Shown here in pieces: positions 1-7,720 of a stretch of 51,696 bases of DNA. This DNA is from Succinimonas amylolytica DSM 2873. Its GTDB lineage: Bacteria; Pseudomonadota; Gammaproteobacteria; Enterobacterales; Succinivibrionaceae. The notes beneath the pieces were generated by a model. That model saw nothing but the letters and a program-made list of their open reading frames with translations, ran no database searches and was not told where the DNA came from. Numbering within the stretch: the stretch's first letter is position 1; each line of letters opens with the position of its first letter. The position numbers were made by a program, and so were the translations under genes. The DNA is taken from positions 1,590,249-1,641,944 of the forward strand of contig NZ_KB899636.1 in assembly GCF_000378405.1 (NCBI RefSeq), in the 5' to 3' direction.

Positions 1-140
1 GTCTGCTTCTGAATGGTTGAGGTCTGCTCTTGAATGGTTGATGTAAGTTTTTCGATTAACGAGTAAAGGTTGTCCAGTTTGGAAGTGTCAGTATCGTGCT
101 GATTAGCAGGAAGATTGTTATTTGTGATCTTCGCTTCCAT
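1..140 (-). CDS. IS66-family transposase, N-terminal fragment (runs off left edge)
   Basis: The start ATG is at 138-140, preceded on the minus strand by AAGGA at a spacing of seven bases. The visible 46 codons begin MEAKITNNNLPANQHD and continue into a heptad-like stretch (LYSLIEKLTSTIQEQTSTIQ). Such an N-terminal coiled coil precedes the zinc-finger and DDE domains in IS66 transposases. Identification rests on this feature plus the shared terminal repeat with the unmistakable IS66 C-terminus at the right edge. The catalytic domain is outside the window, so integrity cannot be judged. Confidence 0.65.
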   Translation of the reverse strand, partial: MEAKITNNNLPANQHDTDTSKLDNLYSLIEKLTSTIQEQTSTIQKQ

Positions 141-250
141 TGCAAATTCCTTCAGCACATCACGATTTTTGTGTGCGATATGGTACGGATTCACCAGCAC
201 TTTTGTCAAGAATCCCTGAAGCCTTAAAAAGACGGTTTAAGACCTAATAC
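1..250 (-). mobile_element. IS66-type insertion sequence, left partial copy
   Basis: This is the 5' part of an IS66-type element that runs off the left edge, with its transposase gene on the minus strand. The outer end is placed at 250, because reading inward on the minus strand gives GTATTAGGTCTTAAACCGTC. Nearly the same terminus (GTATTAGGTCTAAAG) begins at 51395 beside the 3' end of a second transposase copy, so the two form a terminal inverted-repeat pair. About 110 bp separate the end from the transposase start. No tnpA or tnpB gene is present there, which fits single-ORF (ISBst12-like) IS66 members. The target duplication cannot be seen because the other end is outside the window. Confidence 0.75.
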
Positions 251-949
251 GACAACTTCTTTTCTTTGGTGGATATCCATGTGGCAGAGGACGGAACCGG
301 ACTGGTAATGGGGATTAATGCCACTGATAATGTAGGTCCGCTGGATCTGGATGGGCCGGTGCAGGATAACGGTCATATAAGAACCTTCTGCCTTCTGGCT
401 CTGCGACTGGGAGTGCTGCATCGGACGGAGAATATCTACCTGGAATTCTTCCATGACACGCAGAATTTCTTTAACAAGAAAATTTCCTATTCCTTCTGTA
501 CCGGAAAATCTCCTGTAACTGCCGGAAAAAAGATTCTGGACAGCGAGGAGGTGCGTCTTGACGATGAATTTGTCTATGCCTACGAAAAGGAGCAGGGGAA
601 GCTTCTAAGCCGGGAATATCTCCGCAACGCCTTTGCTCCCTATGCTTTCGAAAGAATGCACGAGAGTTTTGTGCCGGAGGAGGGGAAGCCGCGGATGACG
701 GTTACGGATGACGGAAATCTGAAGGTGGATTTCATTACCGCCAAAGGAGCCCGGGAGACAGTCAGATCCTCCCGGTTCATTGAGGAAAGAATCCGGCGCA
801 CCTGCGGTAACCAAACCTACCGGAACTGGATTCTGCCCCGTATTGGCGAGATTCGCTACTATTACCGGCTTTCAGACGGCACTCCGGTGAAGGATATTGC
901 GGTGTCAAGCAGTGTCTGCAGTGCAGCCGAGGTTACGGCACTGCAGTAA
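251..949 (+). CDS. Hypothetical protein, 5'-truncated at the IS66 junction
   Basis: The reading frame is open from the IS66 end at 250 to a TAA at 947-949 (232 codons). The only upstream in-frame stop (245-247) lies inside the IS terminus, so the native 5' end seems to be lost or on the far side of the element. The C-terminal two thirds look like real protein: rich in charged residues, with segments such as LDDEFVYAYEKEQGKLLSRE and IGEIRYYYRLSDGTPVKDIA. The first 70 codons are less convincing. I recognise no family. A TTG at 266 could start a shortened product but has no good ribosome binding site. Probably a nonfunctional remnant. Confidence 0.5.
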   Translation, partial: DNFFSLVDIHVAEDGTGLVMGINATDNVGPLDLDGPVQDNGHIRTFCLLALRLGVLHRTENIYLEFFHDTQNFFNKKISYSFCTGKSPVTAGKKILDSEEVRLDDEFVYAYEKEQGKLLSREYLRNAFAPYAFERMHESFVPEEGKPRMTVTDDGNLKVDFITAKGARETVRSSRFIEERIRRTCGNQTYRNWILPRIGEIRYYYRLSDGTPVKDIAVSSSVCSAAEVTALQ

Positions 950-1147
950 ACCGGGTGCTGGACGCTGTTTTGTGTCTTTGAGAGAGAAAACGGAATCTGT
1001 AAGGCGTGCAGATTCAGAACCAGGATCCCATGCAGATTCGTTTAAAATACCGCTCCGGTCAGGAAAGAAATGGGGACAGGACAGAGGGATCCCCGGTACT
1101 GGCCGGAAAAAGGAAAACTGGCAGTTATTGCGTATGCCGGGGAATCG

Positions 1148-1915
1148 CTACCTCCTCAGCCAGCTGTGAATCATTTCCTTTTTCAGGCTTTCCATTCTCC
1201 TTTCGTCAAAGGTTCTGGAGGAGTTTATCTTTGCATCGGCATGAATTCTCCTGCTTTCCAGAAATCTGGAAATAAAGGCTCCGCCCTGAATCTCCAGGGA
1301 ATTATCGTGTTTTTTGACAAACTCCCTGAAAAACGCATCCTCCAGAACAGCCTTTACTGACTGAGTGTTGTCGATGGAGCTCATGTCGAGGCCGACATAG
1401 TAAAGCTCCTCGGAGCTGTGGAACGGAGCTCTGGTAAATGCTCCTGAGGCGCCCAGCCAGCTCAGATAGGAGGATCGCGGCTGGGTCATCGTTACAAAGT
1501 TTACATAATTCCGTACCAGGGCCTCGATACTGGTCTTGTGATGGCTGAGGGTCCACATTTCTGAAAACTTCCAGATGCTCTGGCAGCGCTTCATGGCGAT
1601 CTGGCAGATGCGGTTGAAGTTGTCCATGCGATTTGTGCGATCTCCGGATCCGAAATCGTCCAGAATGACGTTTCCGCCTTCATTGACGGTTATCCACATG
1701 AAGGTGTCGCAGTTGGCCGGAGCCACGATGCCGTCAATACCGGCTCTGACGGTGCCGATGCACGGGAAAGGCGATTTCGGATGCCGGTAGAGCTTCGTTA
1801 TTGCTTTCAGTACGTCGTTCTGGTTTTTGACTTCGATGTTTTTCATAATGCCAAATACCCGAGCCCTGGCCATATTGTCAGGAGAACCAGTCAGGCAGGC
1901 AATACTGATCAGCAT
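1148..1915 (-). CDS. Hypothetical protein (255 aa), downstream of the RSH-like gene
   Basis: I do not recognise this protein. The start at 1915 was chosen because TGGAG lies about seven bases upstream; the frame stays open further upstream without a better start. An alternative start is MKNIEV near 1846. The N-terminus is short and hydrophobic (MLISIACLTGS) but lacks positive charges, so a signal peptide is doubtful. The rest is mixed alpha/beta in appearance, with segments GTVRAGIDGIVAPANCDTFM and NEGGNVILDDFGSGDR, and ends in a basic helix. It lies 257 bp downstream of the exported RelA/SpoT-like gene on the same strand and could be cotranscribed with it. A partner or immunity role is conceivable but nothing in the sequence proves it. 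Confidence 0.7.
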   Translation of the reverse strand: MLISIACLTGSPDNMARARVFGIMKNIEVKNQNDVLKAITKLYRHPKSPFPCIGTVRAGIDGIVAPANCDTFMWITVNEGGNVILDDFGSGDRTNRMDNFNRICQIAMKRCQSIWKFSEMWTLSHHKTSIEALVRNYVNFVTMTQPRSSYLSWLGASGAFTRAPFHSSEELYYVGLDMSSIDNTQSVKAVLEDAFFREFVKKHDNSLEIQGGAFISRFLESRRIHADAKINSSRTFDERRMESLKKEMIHSWLRR

Positions 1916-2172
1916 GATGCGCTCCAAAAATAATCGTTTTTCAAATGCAAGAAGCCTTATTGCTGTACAGAAAAACAGCACAGTTTTCTCATTCAAATTA
2001 TATCCAAGTTTTTTTTGATTTTCATGCCCCGTGTAGCTTATTGGATAAAAAGTTTCTTTATGTCGGAATTTACCCGGCTGTAAAAATCTGAAACGGGGCA
2101 GGAGTGCCAAAAAGGAATAACGGAGGAGACTCCGGAGGCGGACAGACCGGATTATTGGAATGTCTGGGTCTG

Positions 2173-2973
2173 CTATACCGGATAGCGAAGTTCCCGGGCC
2201 CCTTCCGGCACCGGAATCTCTGCATTAAGGATGGCCTGCTGTCTGATAGCTTCAGCCTTTTCCTCAGGAGAGCAGTCGCGGCTCCTGATAACCTCATAGA
2301 ACCGGTGAGTATTCTGCTTGGTGCGGAAGGAGGCTTCAGTATGAAACTGGATCTCGACAGGAATGTCTCCCGGAGTATAAAGAACCACATTGGTACCCTG
2401 ATACTGATTGGGATCCGGGGCGGAGCGGTACTTGCCGTTCCAGTCATATACAAAGGCATTCTGGCCCCAGATGCTTTTGTATACCGCGGTTTCAATGCCG
2501 GCCCGGGAAAGCTTTCTGAGGGCTCGGGTTACTGTTTCAGAATACTTGTCATCCGAGGTTACATAGGTATACCGGAGCACATCGCTGATTCCGGCTGCGG
2601 CATCCCGGATTCCAGTGTTCTGTTCCTGAGAGCGTTTCAGGATTTTACGGGTCAGGCTGTCCTTGCTCTTAAGGCGGTATTCCAGGCCGTCAAGCCGGAC
2701 ATCCTCGTTTTCGAGAGAGGCAAGAATGCTGGTTATCTCAGGCTCCTCCATGGCAGCCCGGGTCAGAAATTCGTCGGCGACGCTGTCAGCGCTTTCCTCG
2801 CGGTTTCTGCGGTATACCAGCCGTTGGGTCGAGGGATTTTTGGATGCGGGATTCGAAACATTGCGGAGATTGCCGTGAGTTCCGTAGCCGGTGGTAACAG
2901 CAATGATAAACAGAAAGAAGGGAAGGATCCCGGCGAATTTGTTTTTAAACAGCTTTTTAAGATTCCATTTCAT
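2173..2973 (-). CDS. Exported protein with RelA/SpoT-like nucleotidyltransferase domain
   Basis: A 266-residue protein. The start at 2973 is preceded by GCGGGA and gives a strong export signal or membrane anchor (MKWNLKKLFKNKF followed by ILPFFLFIIAV). From about residue 95 the sequence matches the (p)ppGpp synthetase fold: LKSKDSLTRKI (about 100) resembles the RelA R-x-K-x-x-x-S motif, SDVLRYTYV (about 128) the catalytic Asp strand, and YQGTNVVLYTPGD followed by VEIQFHT (about 190-208) the RelA YRS...VEIQIRT motif with its metal-binding Glu. There is no HD hydrolase, TGS or ACT domain, so it resembles a single-domain alarmone synthetase or the related toxin domains. A hydrophobic leader is unusual, since canonical RSH enzymes are cytosolic. 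It could be an exported toxin or a modifier of extracytoplasmic substrates. Activity is inferred from motifs only. Confidence 0.7.
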   Translation of the reverse strand: MKWNLKKLFKNKFAGILPFFLFIIAVTTGYGTHGNLRNVSNPASKNPSTQRLVYRRNREESADSVADEFLTRAAMEEPEITSILASLENEDVRLDGLEYRLKSKDSLTRKILKRSQEQNTGIRDAAAGISDVLRYTYVTSDDKYSETVTRALRKLSRAGIETAVYKSIWGQNAFVYDWNGKYRSAPDPNQYQGTNVVLYTPGDIPVEIQFHTEASFRTKQNTHRFYEVIRSRDCSPEEKAEAIRQQAILNAEIPVPEGARELRYPV

Positions 2974-3140
2974 GTGTGTTATCCCGCAGAGTTTTTGTAG
3001 GTTTTCTGATTTTGATTTGTATGGTCGCATGAACATGAAAAAATCGCGTTTTTGCGAAAATGTTTCACGAATATGAGAACTCTTTTTTCTGAAAAAAGTT
3101 ACAGCAGACGGCAATTCAGGATCTTTTCCCGGCTGACAGG

Positions 3141-3164
3141 TATTGTGAAAACGTCTTCACAATA
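3141..3164. promoter_or_regulatory. Perfect 9-bp inverted repeat, possible operator
   Basis: TATTGTGAA, six bases (AACGTC), then TTCACAATA. It lies in the 423-bp region between the minus-strand RSH-like gene (start 2973) and the plus-strand gene at 3397, so it could control both. The half-sites resemble CRP half-sites but are separated by eight bases (TGTGA-N8-TCACA) rather than six, so this is not a standard CRP site. Nothing else in 2974-3396 could be supported as a gene. Confidence 0.4.
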
Positions 3165-3396
3165 ATGCAAATAGGGACGGTAGCGTGCTTTTTAAAGGGG
3201 ATCTGCAAAAATTTCTCGGCCGGGGGAAAGTCAGAAGGCCGGTCTCGGGGATTCGCTGTGGTGCAGCCGGCTGTTCCTGCAGCGGGATAATATGCAGTAG
3301 AATAATGAGTGATCCTGTTCGGGGCCAAAACTTTACGTGGCCTGTCAGACAGTGTGCACATCGTCCAGTGAAATCCGGGTTCGGGGAGGTTTTTGA

Positions 3397-4551
3397 ATGA
3401 AATTGTCGGCACTTGTTCTTCTGGGGTGTCTGGTAACGGCAGACGCGGTGGCTCAGGATATTCACAGGGCATCATTTCAGTGTGCTGATGATACAGTTAT
3501 TCCGGTTACAGGAGCCGGTGCGGCCCCTGATGTTCTTGTGCTTATGAAGGGATTTAATTCCAGGTTTCCAGTGTCTCTTACCGCAAATCTGATTCAGAGG
3601 GCCGCGGAGGGCAGGCTCCAGAGTGCGGAAAAGAACAGCATCAAAAACGGTTTTTTTATGACCGCCGAAGATGATGACGGCAATGTGGTGATGGCCCGGG
3701 TATGGAACAGATCCGATGGACACCGGATTCTGGGGATCAATTTTCATGTCATGGCGGATGTGCTCTATGACGAAAGAGTATGCTTCTATGACTACGATCC
3801 CGCAAAGGAGACTCTCACATCCTACCGTGATAATCCGGTGAGTGCCTTCAGGCCGCAGTTCAGCACATCCACGGGGGTGATCAAAACCTACTATTCCCTG
3901 GAGAAGAACGGTGTTGTGGTGATGAATGAAACTGTGGACGGACTTCTGTTCGGAATGACGTCCGAATATGCCTGGAATGGTTCGGGGTTTGCTTTCCGGG
4001 GGGCGGGATTTTCCCTGACCGGAAAGGCCTATGAAACTGTCCGGGGAATCTCTCCCTCTGAATACGCCTTTTATGACATTGACGGCGACGGCAATTCGGA
4101 GCTGCTTTTCCGGGATCGGAATCACGCTGCCGCGGTTATCGTTGCGGTGACACCAAATGCCGGGTTCGATGAAAAAAAGTGGAATCAGCCGGAGGTGATC
4201 CTGTCCAGAACAGCGGAGAAGGATGAGTTCGGGCTTCCGGAATTTGCCTTCTATGAAAAGGGGGCAGGGCTTATCGGGGAATGCGGTTCAGGATGCCGTT
4301 CCTTTTCGTATGTGGCTCTTGACAGGGGGCGGATAGCCAGCAGAGCCGAGGGGTATATGCTGACACCGGAGGAGCTTGAGAGACTGGGCGGCCCTGAAAA
4401 TACTGATGCCGGTTCCTGCAGAATATCCTGGAGAGACGGTAAAAGCGGCGAGCTCTCGTATACGGAGGTTCAGGATTATGTCCAAAAGCTCGGGAAAACG
4501 GTAAAGGCAGATATTAAATGGTACCCTCTTACCTCCCTTGAGAAGCCCTGA
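3397..4551 (+). CDS. Secreted hypothetical protein (384 aa)
   Basis: The start ATG at 3397 follows a strong ribosome binding site (GGGGAGG, spacing about eight). The first 19 residues (MKLSALVLLGCLVTADAVA) form a classical signal peptide, cleaved before QDIHRA, so the product is probably periplasmic or exported. The body is a mixed-beta protein with paired cysteines (DERVCFYDYD, GECGSGCRSF). Residues about 228-240 read YDIDGDGNSELLF, a DxDxDG calcium-loop-like element of the kind found in FG-GAP and dockerin-type repeats. No enzyme motif was found. It is a single gene, divergent from the RSH-like gene across a shared regulatory region. Confidence 0.75.
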   Translation: MKLSALVLLGCLVTADAVAQDIHRASFQCADDTVIPVTGAGAAPDVLVLMKGFNSRFPVSLTANLIQRAAEGRLQSAEKNSIKNGFFMTAEDDDGNVVMARVWNRSDGHRILGINFHVMADVLYDERVCFYDYDPAKETLTSYRDNPVSAFRPQFSTSTGVIKTYYSLEKNGVVVMNETVDGLLFGMTSEYAWNGSGFAFRGAGFSLTGKAYETVRGISPSEYAFYDIDGDGNSELLFRDRNHAAAVIVAVTPNAGFDEKKWNQPEVILSRTAEKDEFGLPEFAFYEKGAGLIGECGSGCRSFSYVALDRGRIASRAEGYMLTPEELERLGGPENTDAGSCRISWRDGKSGELSYTEVQDYVQKLGKTVKADIKWYPLTSLEKP

Positions 4552-4869
4552 TTGCTGTTCTGACATGGGGCCGGGGGCTCCGGATTTCCGCCGGCCAGGG
4601 ATAACAGGAGCGGCGCAGTGCAGAACGGAACGGTATGGTATATGGTTCAGTCGGTGTGCCGTTTCTTAAGGGTTCTCTTCTGCCTGGCACGGAGACTTGT
4701 AACTGTACCTGTGTTTTCTGCGGGCTTTGGAGATATCGGTATTTCCTTTTGGAAGGGGCTTTTAACAAAGTGCTGATTCAGTCGGTGCTGCAATTTACAC
4801 GTACAAAAACAGAACGGGTTTATTAAAATATCTGAAAGGCAAGAATAAGATACGAAAGAAGAATATGAA
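4552..4869. other. Intergenic region, nothing identified
   Basis: This 318-bp stretch lies between the secreted protein gene and tRNA-fMet. Only short frames without ribosome binding sites are present. No convincing hairpin-plus-T-tract terminator was seen for either neighbour. Confidence 0.5.
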
Positions 4870-4946
<77 letters not shown>

Positions 4947-4961
4947 TCTCAAGGATGTGCA

Positions 4962-4990
4962 TATATTGCCATAAATTTGAAAAAGGTCAA
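4962..4990 (-). promoter_or_regulatory. sigma70-type promoter of tRNA-fMet
   Basis: The minus strand carries TTGACC (4985-4990), 17 bases, then AATATA (4962-4967), about 15 bp before the tRNA 5' end. Spacing and position suit a stable-RNA promoter. Confidence 0.6.
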
Positions 4991-5390
4991 CACATTTTTC
5001 AAAAAAAATCGAGAAAGTGTTTTCATGTGGCGGCAGAGGCTTTACGATAGGCGAAAAAATCGGCAGCTGCTGAGATTTTGTCAGAAATTCCGCAGTTTTT
5101 CAGGGGTGGGTATGCGCCGCACTGTTTTCAGAGGGACTGGATGAAAGTTATAGGACACGATACGTTCGGAGGGGAAGACTGTGTTTTCAGCCCGGACTAA
5201 TGTAGCTCCGGGTTCGGACGGGGATCCTCGGATCGCCAGATTCCGGACGGGACTCCTTCAAAAGAGGCTCCGGGACTCAGAATGAAAGCCGGGATTTTTG
5301 AGATTCCCGGGACCGGAGCGGAGAATGCCATCCGGATCTTTAAGGATTTCTGCTATAGGTATACAATGTGCCCCAATGAGTGAAATGAGC
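4991..5390. other. Intergenic region upstream of the DotH-like cluster
   Basis: No gene can be supported in these 400 bp. A TATACA at about 5358 could be the -10 of a promoter for the downstream cluster, but no matching -35 is clear. Confidence 0.4.
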
Positions 5391-5942
5391 ATGAAAAAAT
5401 TTTTTATTCTTCTGTTGCTGCTTCCGGTGTCGTTAGCCGCGACGGCGGAGGATTTTCTGTCCCCGGCCCCGCCGCCGGAGCTGGGGGAGAATCTCACCAG
5501 CTATCGGACACAGCAGCAGAAGCAGGAACATCTGAGACAGCCGGAGAAGCGTCCGGAAAGGAATAATCGCCAGGATGCTGCCGCCAGCAAGGGGGCGGCA
5601 GCCGCGCCGCCGGCACCGGAAGTGCCTCTCATGAAGGAAGTGTACCTGCACTACCGCTATGTTCCCAACAAGAAGGTGTCCGTATTCAAGAACGGTGAAA
5701 CTCTGATAAAGCTGGTGGATAGCAGGAATCAGCCGGTGCCGGTATCCGGTGTCCAGGTGTCAAATGACGGTTTTCGGGTGGAGAAGAGCCATGACGGAAG
5801 CCTGATTATCAGACCCACCGGACTTAATACCGTGGCCAAGCTCCGTATTGTGCCGGGCGCCTCCCGGAATCCGCTGATTTTTGTGCTGTCCTACAATTAT
5901 TTCCGGCAGGATCTCCGGAGCATCGAAGAGGTAAAAATCTAG
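5391..5942 (+). CDS. DotH/IcmK-like exported protein, shorter paralogue (183 aa)
   Basis: A signal peptide (MKKFFILLLLLPVSLAATAE) is followed by a proline-rich segment APPPELGENLTSYRTQQQ, an Ala/Arg-rich linker, and a beta-sandwich-like domain (YVPNKKVSVFKNGE, KLVDSRNQPVPV). The N-terminal motif and the domain layout are repeated in the next gene, so the two are tandem paralogues. The DSRNQPVPV strand resembles the DSTGxPWP signature of DotH/IcmK/TraN outer-membrane proteins of type IVB secretion and IncI conjugation. An in-frame ATG at 5376 is possible but has no ribosome binding site. The next gene follows after one base, so the pair is cotranscribed. The T4SS assignment is inferred. Confidence 0.65.
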   Translation: MKKFFILLLLLPVSLAATAEDFLSPAPPPELGENLTSYRTQQQKQEHLRQPEKRPERNNRQDAAASKGAAAAPPAPEVPLMKEVYLHYRYVPNKKVSVFKNGETLIKLVDSRNQPVPVSGVQVSNDGFRVEKSHDGSLIIRPTGLNTVAKLRIVPGASRNPLIFVLSYNYFRQDLRSIEEVKI

Positions 5943-5943
5943 C

Positions 5944-6927
5944 ATGAATCAGGGAATCCCAGAAGGACGTATCCGGGGAATCGGCGGCAGCCTGTTCCGT
6001 AAAGCAGGATCTGTATTTGAGCTGCCGTTCCGTCCTTTGCCCGGCATTGCCGTGCTGCTTTCCCTTTGTTCCGGCATGGCTGTTCTGGCTTTCGACAATC
6101 CGGCTCCGCCTCCGGAGCTTGGAGATACCCTGACCTCCTATCGTACCCGGCAGCAGCTTCTTGACGAGGCAGTCAGGCAGTCCGGAGATGATTCCCCGCA
6201 GGTTACCCAGCGCCGGCCCAAGAGAGTATACAGACAGGATGAGAACGGAAATATTGTTATGGTTGAGGAGGATACTCCGGAGCTGACAGGGGAACGTCGC
6301 TCCGCTTCCGGCAATCAGGCTCCGGCAAAGCCCGTGATTCGCCCGAAAACCCAGGTGCGCAAGGAATTTTCCTACGAGCCGAATCATCAGTTTCACCTGT
6401 ACCGGAATGCCATTATTGTTTTTAATCTTGAAGACTCCTCCGGGTATCCCTGGGAGATAGCCCGGGCCGAGGTATCCAATCAGTTCCTCCGGGCAATTCC
6501 GGCAGCGGACCGGAAGTCGGTGGTGGTTTCTGCCGCCACCTCCCAGAAAATGGCCATGGGAAAGGTAAAGCTTTTTCTGGCCGGAATTTCCGCTCCTCTG
6601 GAGTTCATAATCTCCACCCGTGAGGATGAAAAGGCTGATGAGTATTACTGGAAGGTTTCCGTGCCGTATCCCGCGCCGGAGAATCCCAACCGGAGTTCCG
6701 GGTATACCAATATGAAAATTTCCGCCAGGGCCAGGAACTCCTTTGATCGGGATGGCGCTGCTCCGGCCCGGGAAACAGCCCGGGAGGCGGCAGGTTCTCC
6801 GGATTCTGGCAAAGATGCCGGATTGTTCGGCATCACTGTGGTAAGCGACAGGAACGTGTCTCCTGAATCCATAAGAGAGACCGCGGATCTGCTTAGAGAG
6901 GTTTTGACAGAACATGCCCGTAAATAG
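5944..6927 (+). CDS. DotH/IcmK-like exported protein, longer paralogue (327 aa)
   Basis: The start at 5944 lies one base after the upstream stop. A long N-terminus ends in a hydrophobic signal (LPGIAVLLSLCSGMAVLAF), followed by NPAPPPELGDTLTSYRTRQQ, nearly the same motif as in the upstream paralogue. A charged linker leads to the domain YEPNHQFHLYRNAIIVFNLE, DSSGYPWEIARAEVS and KVKLFLAGISAPLEFIIS. This is the pattern of DotH/IcmK (TraN) proteins: a surface strand followed by D-S/T-G-x-P-W. A 110-residue C-terminal tail (VSPESIRETADLLREVL) is extra. It overlaps the next gene by 14 bp. A role in an envelope-spanning export or pilus complex is inferred. Confidence 0.65.
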   Translation: MNQGIPEGRIRGIGGSLFRKAGSVFELPFRPLPGIAVLLSLCSGMAVLAFDNPAPPPELGDTLTSYRTRQQLLDEAVRQSGDDSPQVTQRRPKRVYRQDENGNIVMVEEDTPELTGERRSASGNQAPAKPVIRPKTQVRKEFSYEPNHQFHLYRNAIIVFNLEDSSGYPWEIARAEVSNQFLRAIPAADRKSVVVSAATSQKMAMGKVKLFLAGISAPLEFIISTREDEKADEYYWKVSVPYPAPENPNRSSGYTNMKISARARNSFDRDGAAPARETAREAAGSPDSGKDAGLFGITVVSDRNVSPESIRETADLLREVLTEHARK

Positions 6928-7489
6928 AACTGTCGCCGGGATCGGACTTGCGATGCTCCTGTTTTTTTGTGGAGAGGCGTTTGCGGCTCCAGACAAATCA
7001 GACAGAAAAGAAGCTGCGGAATGCCAGGGGCACTGGCGGGAATATGCCTACGACACCAAAATAATGAAGCGCTATAAGCCGTACGCTCATTGTGTCCGGT
7101 GGACTGCCTCCCAGTTTGAGCTTCCCGAGGAGCTCCTGTTTTCTATCCTTTATGTGGAACGGGGCGATGTGAACGGAAAGTGCATGACCAACAATAACGG
7201 CACTGAAGACTGCGGTCCGGCACAGATCAATGATGTCAGGCTTGGCGAGATAAAACGTTTTGATCTGGACAAGGATGACATGAAGGACAGCCCCTGCCGC
7301 AACATCTGGGCTATGGGATATCTTATGCGCCGGGAAATAGAAAAGGCCGGCGGTGATATCTGGAAGGGCGTGGGGAACTACCACTATCACTACTCGGTAA
7401 ACCAGACCATTCATGACCGGTATGTGAAGCTGGTGTCTGAGGCCTGGAGGACTCTGAACCACAACGTGGCTGTCCGCTGCGGCAGATAG
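6914..7489 (+). CDS. Lytic-transglycosylase-like protein (191 aa)
   Basis: The signal peptide is MPVNRTVAGIGLAMLLFFC...AFA. The mature part carries a lysozyme-like (SLT/VirB1/TrbN-type) core: FELPEELLFSILYVERGDVN with the candidate catalytic Glu, NNNGTEDCGPAQIND, the usual glycine-rich second motif (SxGxxQI type), then YLMRREIEKAGGDIW and VGNYHYHY. Four cysteines probably form disulfides. Such enzymes open peptidoglycan for assembly of secretion and conjugation machines. The overlap with the DotH-like gene upstream supports that role. It ends just before an intrinsic terminator. Confidence 0.75.
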   Translation: MPVNRTVAGIGLAMLLFFCGEAFAAPDKSDRKEAAECQGHWREYAYDTKIMKRYKPYAHCVRWTASQFELPEELLFSILYVERGDVNGKCMTNNNGTEDCGPAQINDVRLGEIKRFDLDKDDMKDSPCRNIWAMGYLMRREIEKAGGDIWKGVGNYHYHYSVNQTIHDRYVKLVSEAWRTLNHNVAVRCGR

Positions 7490-7514
7490 CCTGGCTGTAG
7501 CCGCCGGGTTATAC

Positions 7515-7548
7515 AGGGACGGCAAAAACATGCCGTCCCTATTTGTTT
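7515..7548 (+). terminator. Intrinsic terminator after the DotH-like cluster
   Basis: AGGGACGGCA, loop AAAACA, TGCCGTCCCT, then ATTTGTTT. A perfect 10-bp stem placed 25 bp after the last gene of the cluster. Confidence 0.85.
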
Positions 7549-7720
7549 AAAGTTTGATATTAATCAACGATTTTTGCATAACAGCCCCTTTTTTCTGTTT
7601 CTGCTCAGAATTTTTATCACTCCGGAGGGCTATAATGTTCAGGATCGGTTTCCGAATCCGTTCCGGAGACACCTGTTGTTCCGGCATAGTTATTGCGGAA
7701 GCCTGCAAAAGGGGCCCAAA

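Noticed and set aside
3141-3164. CRP-like site
   Set aside because: The half-sites TGTGA and TCACA are eight bases apart instead of six, so it is kept only as an unspecified inverted repeat.
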